Shown here piece by piece: positions 12,873 through 23,450 of a stretch of DNA of 64,000 nt. A model generated the notes under the pieces. The model was not told the origin of the DNA and made no database searches. It was given only the letters and a program-made list of their open reading frames with translations. The DNA is from Monarcha castaneiventris obscurior. Taxonomy: Eukaryota; Chordata; Aves; Passeriformes; Monarchidae. Within the stretch, counting starts at the first letter, position 1. Each line of letters opens with the position of its first letter. A program made the position numbers and the translations under genes. Location: positions 5,923,501 through 5,987,500 of the forward strand of contig JAMPIT010000417.1 of NCBI GenBank assembly GCA_026261815.1, in the 5' to 3' direction.

Positions 12873-15800
12873 ACTTCTTGTTTCCCCAGTTACAGGAGAA
12901 GGCAGAAATAATTCAGTCTCCAGTAGAAGCTGTCTTTGCCAGAAGTCAGATGGTAGTTTTGGTAGTTTTACTTGCTGTGGAATGAGCTGTAGGTGCTTGT
13001 GGCTACTGCAGAGCAGCCTCTGAGTTCAGGGAAGTGATGAGGCTTCTCTGTTGTTCTGAAATGGCAGGATTACAGTTTCACATTGGGCTATTTTGATGAG
13101 GAATAGGCTCTTTTATTTGAAAGTATTTCTGAAAGTGCATAGCATTTCCAAGGTATGAGGAGGGGACCCTAAAAATGGGTCTTTCTTCTAGCTCTTTCAA
13201 TTAGCCCAGTAAAGACAATTAACTTTTCATGTAAATTGCCACCTTGTTGGGTTTTTCTTAACACATGTCAAGGAGAAACCAAACATGCTTGCAGACTTCC
13301 CTGTCTTTAAGAATATTTGGCACACATCACACTCTCTTGTTGGTTTTCTTGGAGTAAAAACCTTTTAGCCCCTGTCTGCAAAGTACCATTTTAATTCAGA
13401 AAACACATGTCGTAGAAAAATATGTTAAGAAGTACCAAACATGAATATCAGATCAATGAAAAGTTATTTGTGGGTTTTTGAAGTATGTTTTCCAGCCCCA
13501 AAATGCTGGGAAATGTTTGACAAGACCAGTCCTCTTTCAAGGTGTCCAGCTGCTGATTTCCTGAGCCTGCATGCAGAATCTTCCTGCACTGTGCCTCTGC
13601 TGTGTGAAGTAGGAACTGCCACTGTGTGTCTGGTGCCTCATCTTATTTTATTAATATTGCATCCATGAATGTTGGTTACACAGGGAAATGCGGTTTGGGG
13701 TTGGGGTACGCATGTGTGGTGTGGTTTGGTTTTTTCCCCACGTATTCCTTCATGTGTCAGACATAATGGCAGCCTCACATCAAACTGCCATGGCATAAAA
13801 GATAGAGGGAACTGCAATGTCTCCGAGGCCTGCTTTGTGCTGGAGAAATTGGCTGTGATTAACATTGGTCCTCTTGGCTGATCTGGGCCACATTCCTCCC
13901 CTAACCACAGCTCCCTCTGTTCTCTTTGGCACATCTGTCTGTGCATCTCCTTTCCCTTCCCCCTCCGTGATCCCTTTCTGGATCAGCCCTAATCACCTTG
14001 GCTGTGGCAGGGTGCTCATGACAAGGGACATTGGCGCGGCCACGGCGCGACTCAAACCAGTGCTGGTGTGTGGCAGGCGGTGGTGGCCATGGGAACCAGG
14101 CTGGCCCACCGCGAAAACCCAGTGCTGCGTGCTTGACTCTTACCAGGGAGGTTTCTTCCAGCCCTTTGCTCAAGCTTTCCTTTGAAACAGCCTTCCCAGC
14201 CACAAATCAGTAGGCAGCACATTTCTGTGGGATGCGGACGTGCAAACAAGAGATGTCTGCTCAGGCTCTGCTGCCTGGAGTAGGGACGCTGTTGCAAGGG
14301 CTTGCAGGGTACCTTGGGGAGAGCCTTTCCCAGTTATCTCAGCCTCCATCTAACTGCTCTGGGAGCTGCAGGGTTGATCTGGGAGATGTCAAAGCCAAAT
14401 GGAGTGGTCATGGGGAAGTATAATAATGGGATAGACCTGCAGTTTTGCTAGCTGCAAGTCAACGTAGCTTGTGGGGTGTGTGCCAAGTGGACTGGACTGG
14501 GGAGGATGCATAGAATTGATGTTACATGGGTACAAGTGAAGCTGTGCGGGGACGGCCTCTGAAAGGCATGCAGAAAGCTGGGATTGTTTTTTCAGCTTGC
14601 TGATGGATCCACTGACAGACACGTGATTGCACACATGGTGTGACCCACCAGGTCAGTGGGTTTAGTTTTCCATCTGTGAGGTGAGAAGGAAAAGTCTTGA
14701 GAGCTGGGGAAGCAGGGCAGAAGAGAGTGGGCCAGAATGGAGTGTATCACAATTAGGATAACTCACCAGTGAATGGCTACCTACGTGGTGTCAAATAAGA
14801 TACTCTAAATGTTGTGTTGTATTCAGCACAAGTTGGGAGTTTGCTGTTCTGAGTGCTTCTGTTTATTCCTGTTGCCATCATCTCTTAACATTTGGGTTTT
14901 ATGGTTCCTGCTTCTGGAAGATGATGGCAACTTTATGGTCTTTCCATTTGTCCTTAGGCCACCTGTGAGCTGCCTGGACCTAACCAGCTCAGAGTTTTGT
15001 AAGTAGCAATAATAATAACAACAGCAATAATCTGCTGTCTCTGTTGCTATCAGAGGTGCTGTATGTGTGTTTCTACAGTAACACAGATCAAAGAGATCGA
15101 GACAAACAACCTGTCCCCAGATTTGTTGTATTTTAGATCCACATTACAGCATACTAATGGGCTTAGTCACCTGCTTGATGGACGTCTCTTTCTTTTCAAA
15201 GGATGGATCTGCTCTTAAGTAAAGCTGTGCAAAAACTGGGAAGTGCTGCATCAGAGCTTTTGAATTTGGACCACTTCCAGGCCTGACATCCAAAAATTCA
15301 TCCCTATGGGTGGCAAAGACAAAGAGGTAAGCTTTTTCAAGTGTCCTGGAAGAAGAGTGCAAGGATGCATCATAGCTGAGTACTTGAGGCTGCTGATGAA
15401 CATGCCAGATTTGTCAAGCCCCAGGGAGCAGGGCTGGCTTGGCTGACACCACACGCTGTGTACAGTCCCCTGGTTTACTCGAATTGTCTCCTTATATAAA
15501 ATACGCTGCCTTGCCTGGGTTGTGAGTGAGGAGGAAAGCAGAATGCCCTGTGTCAAGAGCACTTACTTTGAAAAGCTCTTGAACTTGCAGTAAATCAGAA
15601 AGTCTGGGGAAACTTACTCAGCTTTTTAATTAGCAGGACACCAGCTTTTTAGGGTATGTTGCTTTGGCTGCAAGCATTGTTCTGACTTGCAGCAGGGAGG
15701 TAGTAACTTGTTTAAGCGTTGGGGTTTTTTGGGTTTTTTTGGAGGGAAGAAGAGGGAAAGCAAATCATGGTGTGGCAAGTCAGCAGAATTAATTATGCAT

Positions 15801-18484
15801 GTGTGTTTCATTACACCCCTGGCTTGGCTTATTCCTAATCCTGGGTCTGCGCATCCTCCTTGATGTGGGAGGCCATGTACTCATAGGACCTGTTGACCCG
15901 TTAAAAGTGAGCCTTAAAGGTAGTATCAGGCAGCACTTCTAGGGCTAGTATTAATGTCACTTATGCTGTGCTGCAGGCCAGGCACTTATCTCTTGGAAAT
16001 GGGTCACTGAAGCTAAACAAATTCCCCCCATCTGAGGCTCTGACCTATATGTAGATTTAAAACGAAGTGAACGAATTGTCAAGGTGCTATTTTTGCATTT
16101 ACTTTGAATTTGAAATGACGACACAGTCTCAGTTCTTAGTCAGTCAGATTTCTAGTAGCAGTGGATTTTTCTTAAAGGACTTTGGTGAATGACTCAAGGT
16201 TGAAAACTGGGACAAACCATTTTGGGTTTTTTTCCTATCAAATAGCATCTGCAGCCTTAAACAAATAATATATTTGTTGTTATTTTTAAAACTAGCCTGG
16301 AAATGAAAGACAGCTGCCTGCTTCTGTTTTCGTGCTTGAATTAAATTCCCAGCCTTGACAAAATTTCCATTTGGACCCAAGAGAAGTTGCTGTTTAGGAA
16401 GGTTCTTTCTCACTCCTCTCAAAGCTATAGCCACAGCCCTGGAGGCACCTGGCAGATGACCTTTATATGCTGTAGGAGCTAATGTCAGAGGGCCCTATAG
16501 CTTCCTTGCCCAGCAGAGAGGAGAAGGAAAGGGACAGAGATGCTGCAACTCCTTGTGGTGCCTTCTGTGCTGAGTTTTCGGTGGTGATAGATGGCTCTAG
16601 TTGCGGTAGTGGTGACTGTGTTTGTTTGCATCCTGCTCACTAAATCACCTTCACCTAAGATTTATTCTGACTTGCTGAATGGTCTGAACAGCTTTCAGCT
16701 TGCGGCTTTTTTTTTTTAATGGAAAAGAAAAAACCCAACTTGATTAACTCCTTCCTATCCCTCCCACCTTTCTCTAAGCATGGAATTTCCCTCCTACTAT
16801 GACACTACCTAGAGGGCAGGATCAGCAGCATTCAGAATAGTACCAGGGACATTAGCGGCTTGTGGACTGCAAATCACAGGGCTATAAGCTGGGTAAGTGT
16901 CCCAGGCTGCTCTTGGAAAGGCTGCTTATGGCTCCATATATGAAATGTGCCTGGCAGCTACATTATTGGTATTACTGTTAAGTATTGAGAGAGATGTTAG
17001 ACTAGAAAAGATGTCTGTAGTAAGGCATTGCCAGGCACATCCCTGCTTTCCCATACTACAGGAAAGATGTTTGCCCTCTCTGAGGCGCAGAGTGTGCATG
17101 GCCACCCAGCTGGCATGAGCACCAAAAGGAATGTGAGGCTTTTAAATAGCCGCAAAGGGTTTGAGACAGGGGAACCTTGCAAGAAGCTAAGCTTAACATA
17201 AAGCTCTCCCTGCAGAGCAAGCCCTCCACGGGTCCCTGCACATTCCCTGGGGGGCTGCCTGATATGAGCCCCGATGCTCTGGCAAGTCTGTGGTGGGGGG
17301 GGACTGCTGGAGATGAAGTGTGTCTCTTTCTCTGCTGCAGGCTGTGCCAGCACTCTGTTCTGCTCCAAGCGTGGCTGTGCTGTGAGTGAGTATGACTGGG
17401 TTAATGGAGTATGTCAAGGGAGTGAGGGCAGCATTTGGCGGCGAGCTACTGACTTGTCAGGCCTGGGGAAGTGGTATGTTACAGCTCAGCTTCTCACACA
17501 GAATGGGCCTCTGGCTTAGGGCTGTGGTTGTTATGTTTGTGCCTATACACATACACATCTAGAACATGCATTTTTTAAATATAATTGAAGTGACTTGGAT
17601 GGCTGATGGCAACACTGAGTTCAGAAATTTGCATTTCTGAAAACAGCCTGGTGATAACACAAGGTGCAGGAGATGAGCAGGGTCACGACAGTACATTAGA
17701 GGATGGTGACTGGGAGAGAGCAGAGTCTGCAGGCAGGGGGAGTTGTCCTTCTGGAAGAAACAGAAGTTAAGAGTCTGGAAGGGCATCAGCAGTGTCTGGT
17801 ACCAGTGTTAAGTGAAGTCATTCATGGTAGTTCCAGCCTTGAAGCTGATGTAACATTTCTTGAAGAGGTTTTGATCTGAGACCTTTGCTTTCTCCTGACA
17901 TAGCGAAACAGGCATGTCTTAGGATGAGGGAGTGGTTCCTGGGATTTGGTGAGAAAGGCTCATCCTTGTCTTCTGCTTTTGCTAAGTCCTGTTGTCAATC
18001 TTTTTGTTGGAGAAAGGGTTGGAGAGGTGTGAGGAAACCTTTCTACCTTTCACTGAAAGAAAAAATAAATTATACTTTCCTGCTTTAGGAAATCTTTCCC
18101 TTTTGATTTGTGGTGTCATTTCCCCTTTCCAATCTCAAGGCCACTCTGAAAAGTCCCAAACATCCAACAGAGGGAAATCTTGAAATGCTGAGATCTGCTA
18201 CATTCAAACCAGCCTGCTGGAGGGTGTGCAGGAGCTCCTGGCTGTGAATCACAGAAACCCAGTGGATGCTGAGCTCTGTAAAGTGCCACCTTGTGCTGGT
18301 GGGGACCCAGCTGGAGCCCTTTCTGCACATATATCCTTGGTTGTCCCTAAAGCTGGGGGTTGGTGACATGCAATAGCTCCTTGGTACCCTCTTTGGTACT
18401 CTTGCTGGTCTTTCTCCCTTGGGAAGTGTCTTGCCCAGGTTGAAGAAGGTATTGGGTTTGCCTCACTCTCCTTCTGTCCCACAG

Positions 18485-18550
18485 GCTGGATGCAAAGGAG
18501 GAAGCATGGTAAAGGCAGCATCTTTCCAGGATTCATGGGCTCTTTGAGAG
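18485..18550 (+). promoter_or_regulatory. 5' leader of coding exon with two upstream ORFs
   Basis: After the acceptor at 18484 there are two ATGs before the main start. One at 18490 opens a frame that overlaps the main start in another register and stops near 18570. One at 18506 is in frame with the main ORF but stops after 13 codons (TGA 18545-18547), one codon before the main ATG. Upstream AUGs that repress translation are known for mammalian SOCS1, so the same control is plausible here. Confidence 0.5.
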
Positions 18551-19225
18551 ATGATCAGAGGGAGGCCAGATGATCTGCACAACACACACACCACAGTTTC
18601 TCGTCTGCAAAGGCAGCATCGGAGCGTTCTCCCCAGCCCCGCGCCACCCGGCTTGCCCGATCGTTTCCGGATGTTTCGCAGCTGCGAGTGGGAAGTCCTG
18701 GAGAGATCCCTCAATATCCTCCAGGCCAGTGACTTCTACTGGGGCCCCTTGTCTGTGGGGGAGGCTCACGCCAAGCTCCAGCGGGAGCCTGTAGGCACCT
18801 ACTTGGTGCGGGACAGCTCGCAGGGGAACTGCTTGTTCAGCCTGAGCGTGCGGATGCCCACGGGGCCCGTCAGCCTTCGGATCTCTTTCCAGGAGGGCTA
18901 TTTCCGCCTCAAGAACTGGTTTTCAGACTGCGTGGTCCGGCTGCTGGAGCTGGTGGTAGCAGGGACCCGGAACAACCCCTTGCACTTTGATGAGATGGGA
19001 GGAACTCCCCTGGTCTTCTCTGAGCCCTTGTGCCGGAGCCGCCGGGCAGTGCCCACGCTGCGAGAACTGTGCTGTCGGAGCCTCCCTGCTGGTGCCATGG
19101 CGGGGGACAGAGCAGGGCTGGGGGCCTCCTTGGGGATGTGTCTGAGGGAAGAGGTGCTCTCGCCCCTGGACAGAAGGGGAGGGTCAGAGGGTCCCAGCCC
19201 CTCTCTGTCCTGGGCTGGGAGATGA
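18551..19225 (+). CDS. SOCS1-like suppressor of cytokine signalling
   Basis: Single-exon frame of 224 residues. Residues about 37-52 read DRFRMFRSCEWEVLER, matching the kinase-inhibitory region that lets SOCS1 and SOCS3 block JAKs; the F-R-x-F-R-S core is kept. An extended SH2 subdomain (53-62) leads into an SH2 domain (about 63-150) with FYWGPLSV at its start and the phosphotyrosine-binding arginine at 87 in YLVRDS. A SOCS box follows: the Elongin BC motif TLRELCCRSL is at 169-178, but the Cullin-5 part is degenerate and ends in a tail unlike SOCS1. Family role: inhibit JAK kinases and recruit an Elongin/Cullin-5 ligase. I chose ATG 18551 because an in-frame TGA lies just upstream. By KIR and SH2 it is closest to SOCS1, but it is diverged enough to be a paralogue rather than SOCS1 itself. 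I leave the symbol empty. Confidence 0.85.
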   Translation: MIRGRPDDLHNTHTTVSRLQRQHRSVLPSPAPPGLPDRFRMFRSCEWEVLERSLNILQASDFYWGPLSVGEAHAKLQREPVGTYLVRDSSQGNCLFSLSVRMPTGPVSLRISFQEGYFRLKNWFSDCVVRLLELVVAGTRNNPLHFDEMGGTPLVFSEPLCRSRRAVPTLRELCCRSLPAGAMAGDRAGLGASLGMCLREEVLSPLDRRGGSEGPSPSLSWAGR

Positions 19226-20230
19226 TGCCATTCATATGGGAGACGAAGGGAGATGTCTCTTTTATGGTGGGATGTGTGCCACACCAGTCAGGCTGGACTG
19301 GCTGCTGGGAGAGGAAGGGGGAGGGCAGAGGGAGCAGAGCTTGAACCCAGTGGCTGTGACAGATGTGTCCTCATACGTACACAATGTGTGTGACTTTGCC
19401 CAGACATGCCTGGGGTAAAGCCAGACCTGAAGAGCAGACGTTTCCACCATCACCAAGTCCTGCTCTTTGCTCCATTTATAACTTAAAAGCTTCAGAAGGA
19501 GGTGAGTTGCCTGTCCTCCCAGGTCAGCGCTGTGTTCTCTTCTACCACAAAGTGCTTGAGCTCATTTCTGCTTCAAATCTGCCCTTGTGAAGTGCAGCTG
19601 AGTCCAGTCCCACAGCAGTGCCGTTTGGACATCGATGGGCGTGACCTTTGTGCTCACCCACGAAGCTGTGGTGGAGCGAGAGCATGTTTCACTCCTTGCA
19701 GCATGAATGTCATGCCTGTTACTTCAGAGGCCAGTGTTTGCGCCAGTGTTTGCACCAGAGTTGAAACCATTGCAGCCGTGTACGATATGTGCAGCTTCAC
19801 TGGCTTTTGTATTGCTTTATTTGATTGGATTTTTGGGAGTGAAGATGGGTTACGCTGTACTTAAGGGCATGGCATTCCTGCAGAGATAACCCTGGTCTGG
19901 AGAGACGTATCTGCCCTGGGAGGGTGTGAAGAGATGGGATCCTGCACCCTTTCTTAAGCTCATCTGATAGTGTGCTGCTGCCATCTGTCGAGCATCAGAA
20001 GATGTTTTGGTTTTGCCTCTGAAAAGGCAAAGAATTTTTTATATAAAACTTCTAAAATTTTAATAAAATTTTTATATTGATTTTTAAAAGTCAGTGAATA
20101 CATGGCAATAACTTCATTCCATTGTAATGTTGGAAGCCCAGTTAGTTTAGTGCGTAAGCATGGCAATCAAGGTGAAACTGAACAAGTGAATTTCTCATAA
20201 AGAATAAAAGCAGAGCATAATTAATGAGTG
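19226..20230 (+). other. Probable 3' UTR of the SOCS1-like gene
   Basis: Non-coding sequence after the stop codon, becoming A/T-rich toward 20.0-20.2 kb, where two AATAAA signals occur (20062-20067 and 20203-20208). A third AATAAA-containing stretch near 21573 is a more distal alternative. The UTR end is inferred from the signals alone. Confidence 0.5.
20062..20067 (+). terminator. Polyadenylation signal AATAAA
   Basis: Canonical hexamer in a very A/T-rich context about 840 bp after the SOCS1-like stop codon. A second copy lies at 20203-20208. Confidence 0.5.
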
Positions 20231-20756
20231 GTCCTAGCTGGGAACATTAAACTCAAATTCATCTTGTAGTGTAATTAATTGAAGCAGTTTTCTAAACAGA
20301 GAATACTTCTGAAAATCCCACCCCTACATTTTTAGAAAGTTTTTTTTAGTTCCTTAAAATTTGTACTGAGTGTTTAAAAAAAACAGTAATTCAAGATCTT
20401 AGAACAGGGCACAGTGGACTTGAACTGGTGAGTATGAGTACAAATGGGAGGAACAGAGTTGGCTTAAATAGGGTCATGGCTCATTTCAGGAATAGTCAGG
20501 TATGTTGTCTTCAAAATAAGTGATTGAAAACCGCTACATGGAAGGAGAAATTCCAAACCAAACCATTTTATATGCTGCTAAACGTCCGTAGCTGGGCAGG
20601 CAGCCTGCTGTGTTCATGCTGACTTTCCTCTTCAGACCTGTATGGAAGAAAAAAGCTGAAGAGGGGAAGAGAGTACACTGAATTTGCTCTATTGTCTTCA
20701 GGTGTCTTATCTGAGGAATTAAAGCGTGTGGTCAGCACAGAGAGAGATACAGGCTG

Positions 20757-20788
20757 TGATTCATCACAGGAGTGATTCATCACAGGAG
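20757..20788. repeat. 16-bp exact tandem duplication
   Basis: The unit TGATTCATCACAGGAG occurs twice head to tail without mismatch. This looks like a recent local duplication. Confidence 0.85.
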
Positions 20789-23299
20789 CCTGACTTAGAC
20801 ACTGAGTTATTCTCTGCAGGGCTCTGTTGCTCTGCTGGTGGTGAGGTGCCTGGTTGCTTGGCTCAGGGCATTGGCTTATGAACCAAGGTAGTTAAATAAA
20901 TGTCAGGGAAATGGTGATCTTGTCCTTGCTGCCTGCTCCTCCCATCTGCAGGGAGGCCAGAGGCATCTCAGTGGCCCTGCAGCTACTGCATCTCTCAGCC
21001 CAGTGCAAAAGCAGGAGCTGGGATTGTTCATTTCCACAGGTTTGCGTGCCCTGTGGCGGCTGACGCATGGGCGTAGTGTTGTTTGCTGCCAGCATCTCAG
21101 GTGGCTCTGGGCACCTCTGGGACCGTTCCTGGCTCTTGGGTGAAGCTTGTGCCTTGGCAGGGTCAGCCACACAGCTGCCCTCCCTCTCTGCCATGGAGGA
21201 GTGGGACTGGATCTGCTGGCCCGGGCATTCTGTCCGTCCCCTCGATCCTTTTCTTTCTTGAGGGTGTCTGCTGAGGTGCCTTGGCTGCCTTCCTGCCTTC
21301 CCTTCAGAAAGCAGGGGGGTTGAGGAGCAGTATAATTTCTTCCATGTTTAGAACCGAGCACAGGAATGCTTCTGTTTTCTGGCCACGGTTATACCTCACT
21401 GAGGGAAGAGCTTTCTGACTGTATTGCTCTGACCTGGCTGTGAACTGTTCTCATTTGGCTGCAAATAAGCATCTTGGGTTGTATGGCTAGGGGCTGCAGA
21501 AGATCCCTATTTGCGGCCTGGATTGCGCTTTAGGAAAATCACACCACGGGAGAAGGAAATAGTTTGGATTTTAATAAAGTCTACTTTATTTTTTTCCTTT
21601 TTTTTTTTTTTTAATTGCACAGCAAGCACTTGTCTCAGTCTTACAAGTAAGTCAATTCCATGCAGGGCTGCAGCGAATTGATTTGAGATCTGTGGATGAA
21701 AAGCAGTGAATTACTGCCAAGCATTGTTATATTGTGGAAGTTGAAAGCACATCATGTGTGAGTATCCTCATTATTCCCAAGGAGAGGTCACTTTGCAGAT
21801 CAGGATTGGTGCAAGAAAGGAAATCAATGTAGAAAGAACAGGAAAGTGAAAAGTGCATTGGCTAAGGCAAGCGTTAGAGTCCTTTAGTCTCTGCTTGGAC
21901 GTTGGAAGGGAAACCTTTTTCTTTCAGCTCTGGAGAAAAAAGATGTACAAAGCAAAACTGTAAGAATTTACTTCATCGGGTTACACTAACCTGCTGCTTT
22001 CATTAGAGTGGGAGATGTTCACTTTAATGACCCTGCCTCTGAACGGGTCCCTCTGTCACGTAGGAGTAGCTCCTGGTGGTCTGTATCCAAATGTTTCTTT
22101 TGGTGGCTCCTAAGGGGACTTAAAAAGAAATTGCAAACTTCCTCACAACCTCTTGAGCGCCAGTTGGGGAATAGAAGAAGATTGTTTGCATTTTTATATG
22201 TTATGTTATACATTTCTCCAGCTGACTCATTTCAGTTTGTCGAGGAAACTTACACAGGCTCTGCAGATGGTTTTTTTCAAGTGTTCTTCCTAACAGCAGA
22301 AGTTGAAAAGTTTAGTGCTTGTGAGAGGGGCTTCCTCTACCATGCTGTGAAGGGCCTGGATTTCAGTCTCAATATGCTGCAGGCATCCAGCAGGAAACTG
22401 CTCTTTGTCTGCTCCCAACTAGCTGTCTGTTGGTAGTGCTCTGGGGCCCCAAGGGTTAATTTCCCAAAATTCTTCACTGGAACTTGCTAATAACTTCCAT
22501 ATGTACCCGTGTGTGTGCTCAGGAGGGGCCCCACAGCCATCAGCTCTTGTAATAATACTTGATTACCTCTGACATAAGGGTCTGTATGTCATTAGGGATC
22601 AAGATTCACCAAAAGGCACGAGTTTGTGCAAAAACACTTTAAAAACATATTAACATTTGGTCATCTTCAGTGATTGGGAAATTAATTCTTCTTAGGTAGT
22701 CAAGCTTCAAAATAAAGCCTGTGTACACACAGCTGGATCTCAGTTTTCACCCTTACCCTGATACCCCTCTGAAAATGTGTATTTATGTCATTAATCTTTA
22801 AGTGTGCTAAACCCCTTAATTTACAACACACCTTGGTTAGGGGGATGTGATGGCTTTGTCTGACTGAGTTCATTTTGCCCCAATTCCTTAGATGTTTGGC
22901 ATCTGTACAGTTAAAACTGCACGCACTGGAGCTTTCTGCCTGCCCTGTGCCATTCCCTAGTGCAAAGGCTGGGCTACTGAGGGCAGCCTTCAGAGAGAAA
23001 GCAGGTGTCAGAGGGAGAGGGAAATGTGGCAGAGTCGCTCTGAAACTTGTGATGCCTCCCTGCAGAGCTGCCTGGGTCTTGGCAGGCTCCTGCTGCCTTC
23101 TGATCTCAGCTGGGGCTGGCGGAGCTGGGGTTTTGATTCAGGCAAAGCAAAGTACTTCCAAACGCTTCCCGTGCAAGGGCTGGCTCAATAGTAGGACTCT
23201 CCAGCCAGAAAAGAGACGGCTGAGGTCTGCGGCAGAGATCTGTAAAGCCCAAATGCCACAGAGTAGGTGACCATGTGTTTTCTTAAAAATCCAGGGAGG

Positions 23300-23450
23300 C
23301 GTCTGATGAAATACTCAAGTTTAAGACTCAAAGGAGACATTTCTTCGTGTGACGTATAGTAGCTTAAGCTGTGGAAATCTCTGCCACAGGCCACCAGCGA
23401 GGCTAACTTCTGTGTGGGTACAAAAAGGGATTAATGGTGATTGATGGAGC
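23300..23450 (+). mobile_element. Ancient CR1-family LINE fragment
   Basis: The stretch contains a series of phrases typical of the CR1/L3 reverse-transcriptase 3' end. 'CTGTGGAAATCTCTGCCACAGG' near 23370 corresponds to the usual 'tggaactccttgccacagga', and 'GGGTACAAAAAGGGATTA' near 23416 to the usual 'gggttcaaaaagggattaga'. The orientation is sense on the plus strand. It is short and diverged, so it is an old insertion and not active. Confidence 0.6.

Larger units (their letters stand above)
5250..18484 (+). other. Probable first intron of the SOCS1-like gene
   Basis: This is the interval between the donor after 5249 and the acceptor at 18484 (CTTCTGTCCCACAG). It holds an A18 run (8225-8242), a T24 run (12849-12872), a possible old CR1-like fragment (about 9690-10060) and otherwise unremarkable DNA. 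No second coding gene was recognised on either strand. A STAT-type TTCTCAGAA site lies at 6095-6103. Intron status is inferred from splice signals and gene architecture, not from transcripts. Confidence 0.4.

Noticed and set aside
14650..14700. Possible MIR-like 'GTTTTCCATCTGTGAGGTGAG' stretch
   Set aside because: Only one short block resembles MIR; not enough to call an element.
21841..21851. ISRE/IRF-like GGAAAGTGAAA, also present at 61155-61165
   Set aside because: A GAAANNGAAA site is expected about twice by chance in a window this size on both strands, and neither copy lies in a defined promoter.
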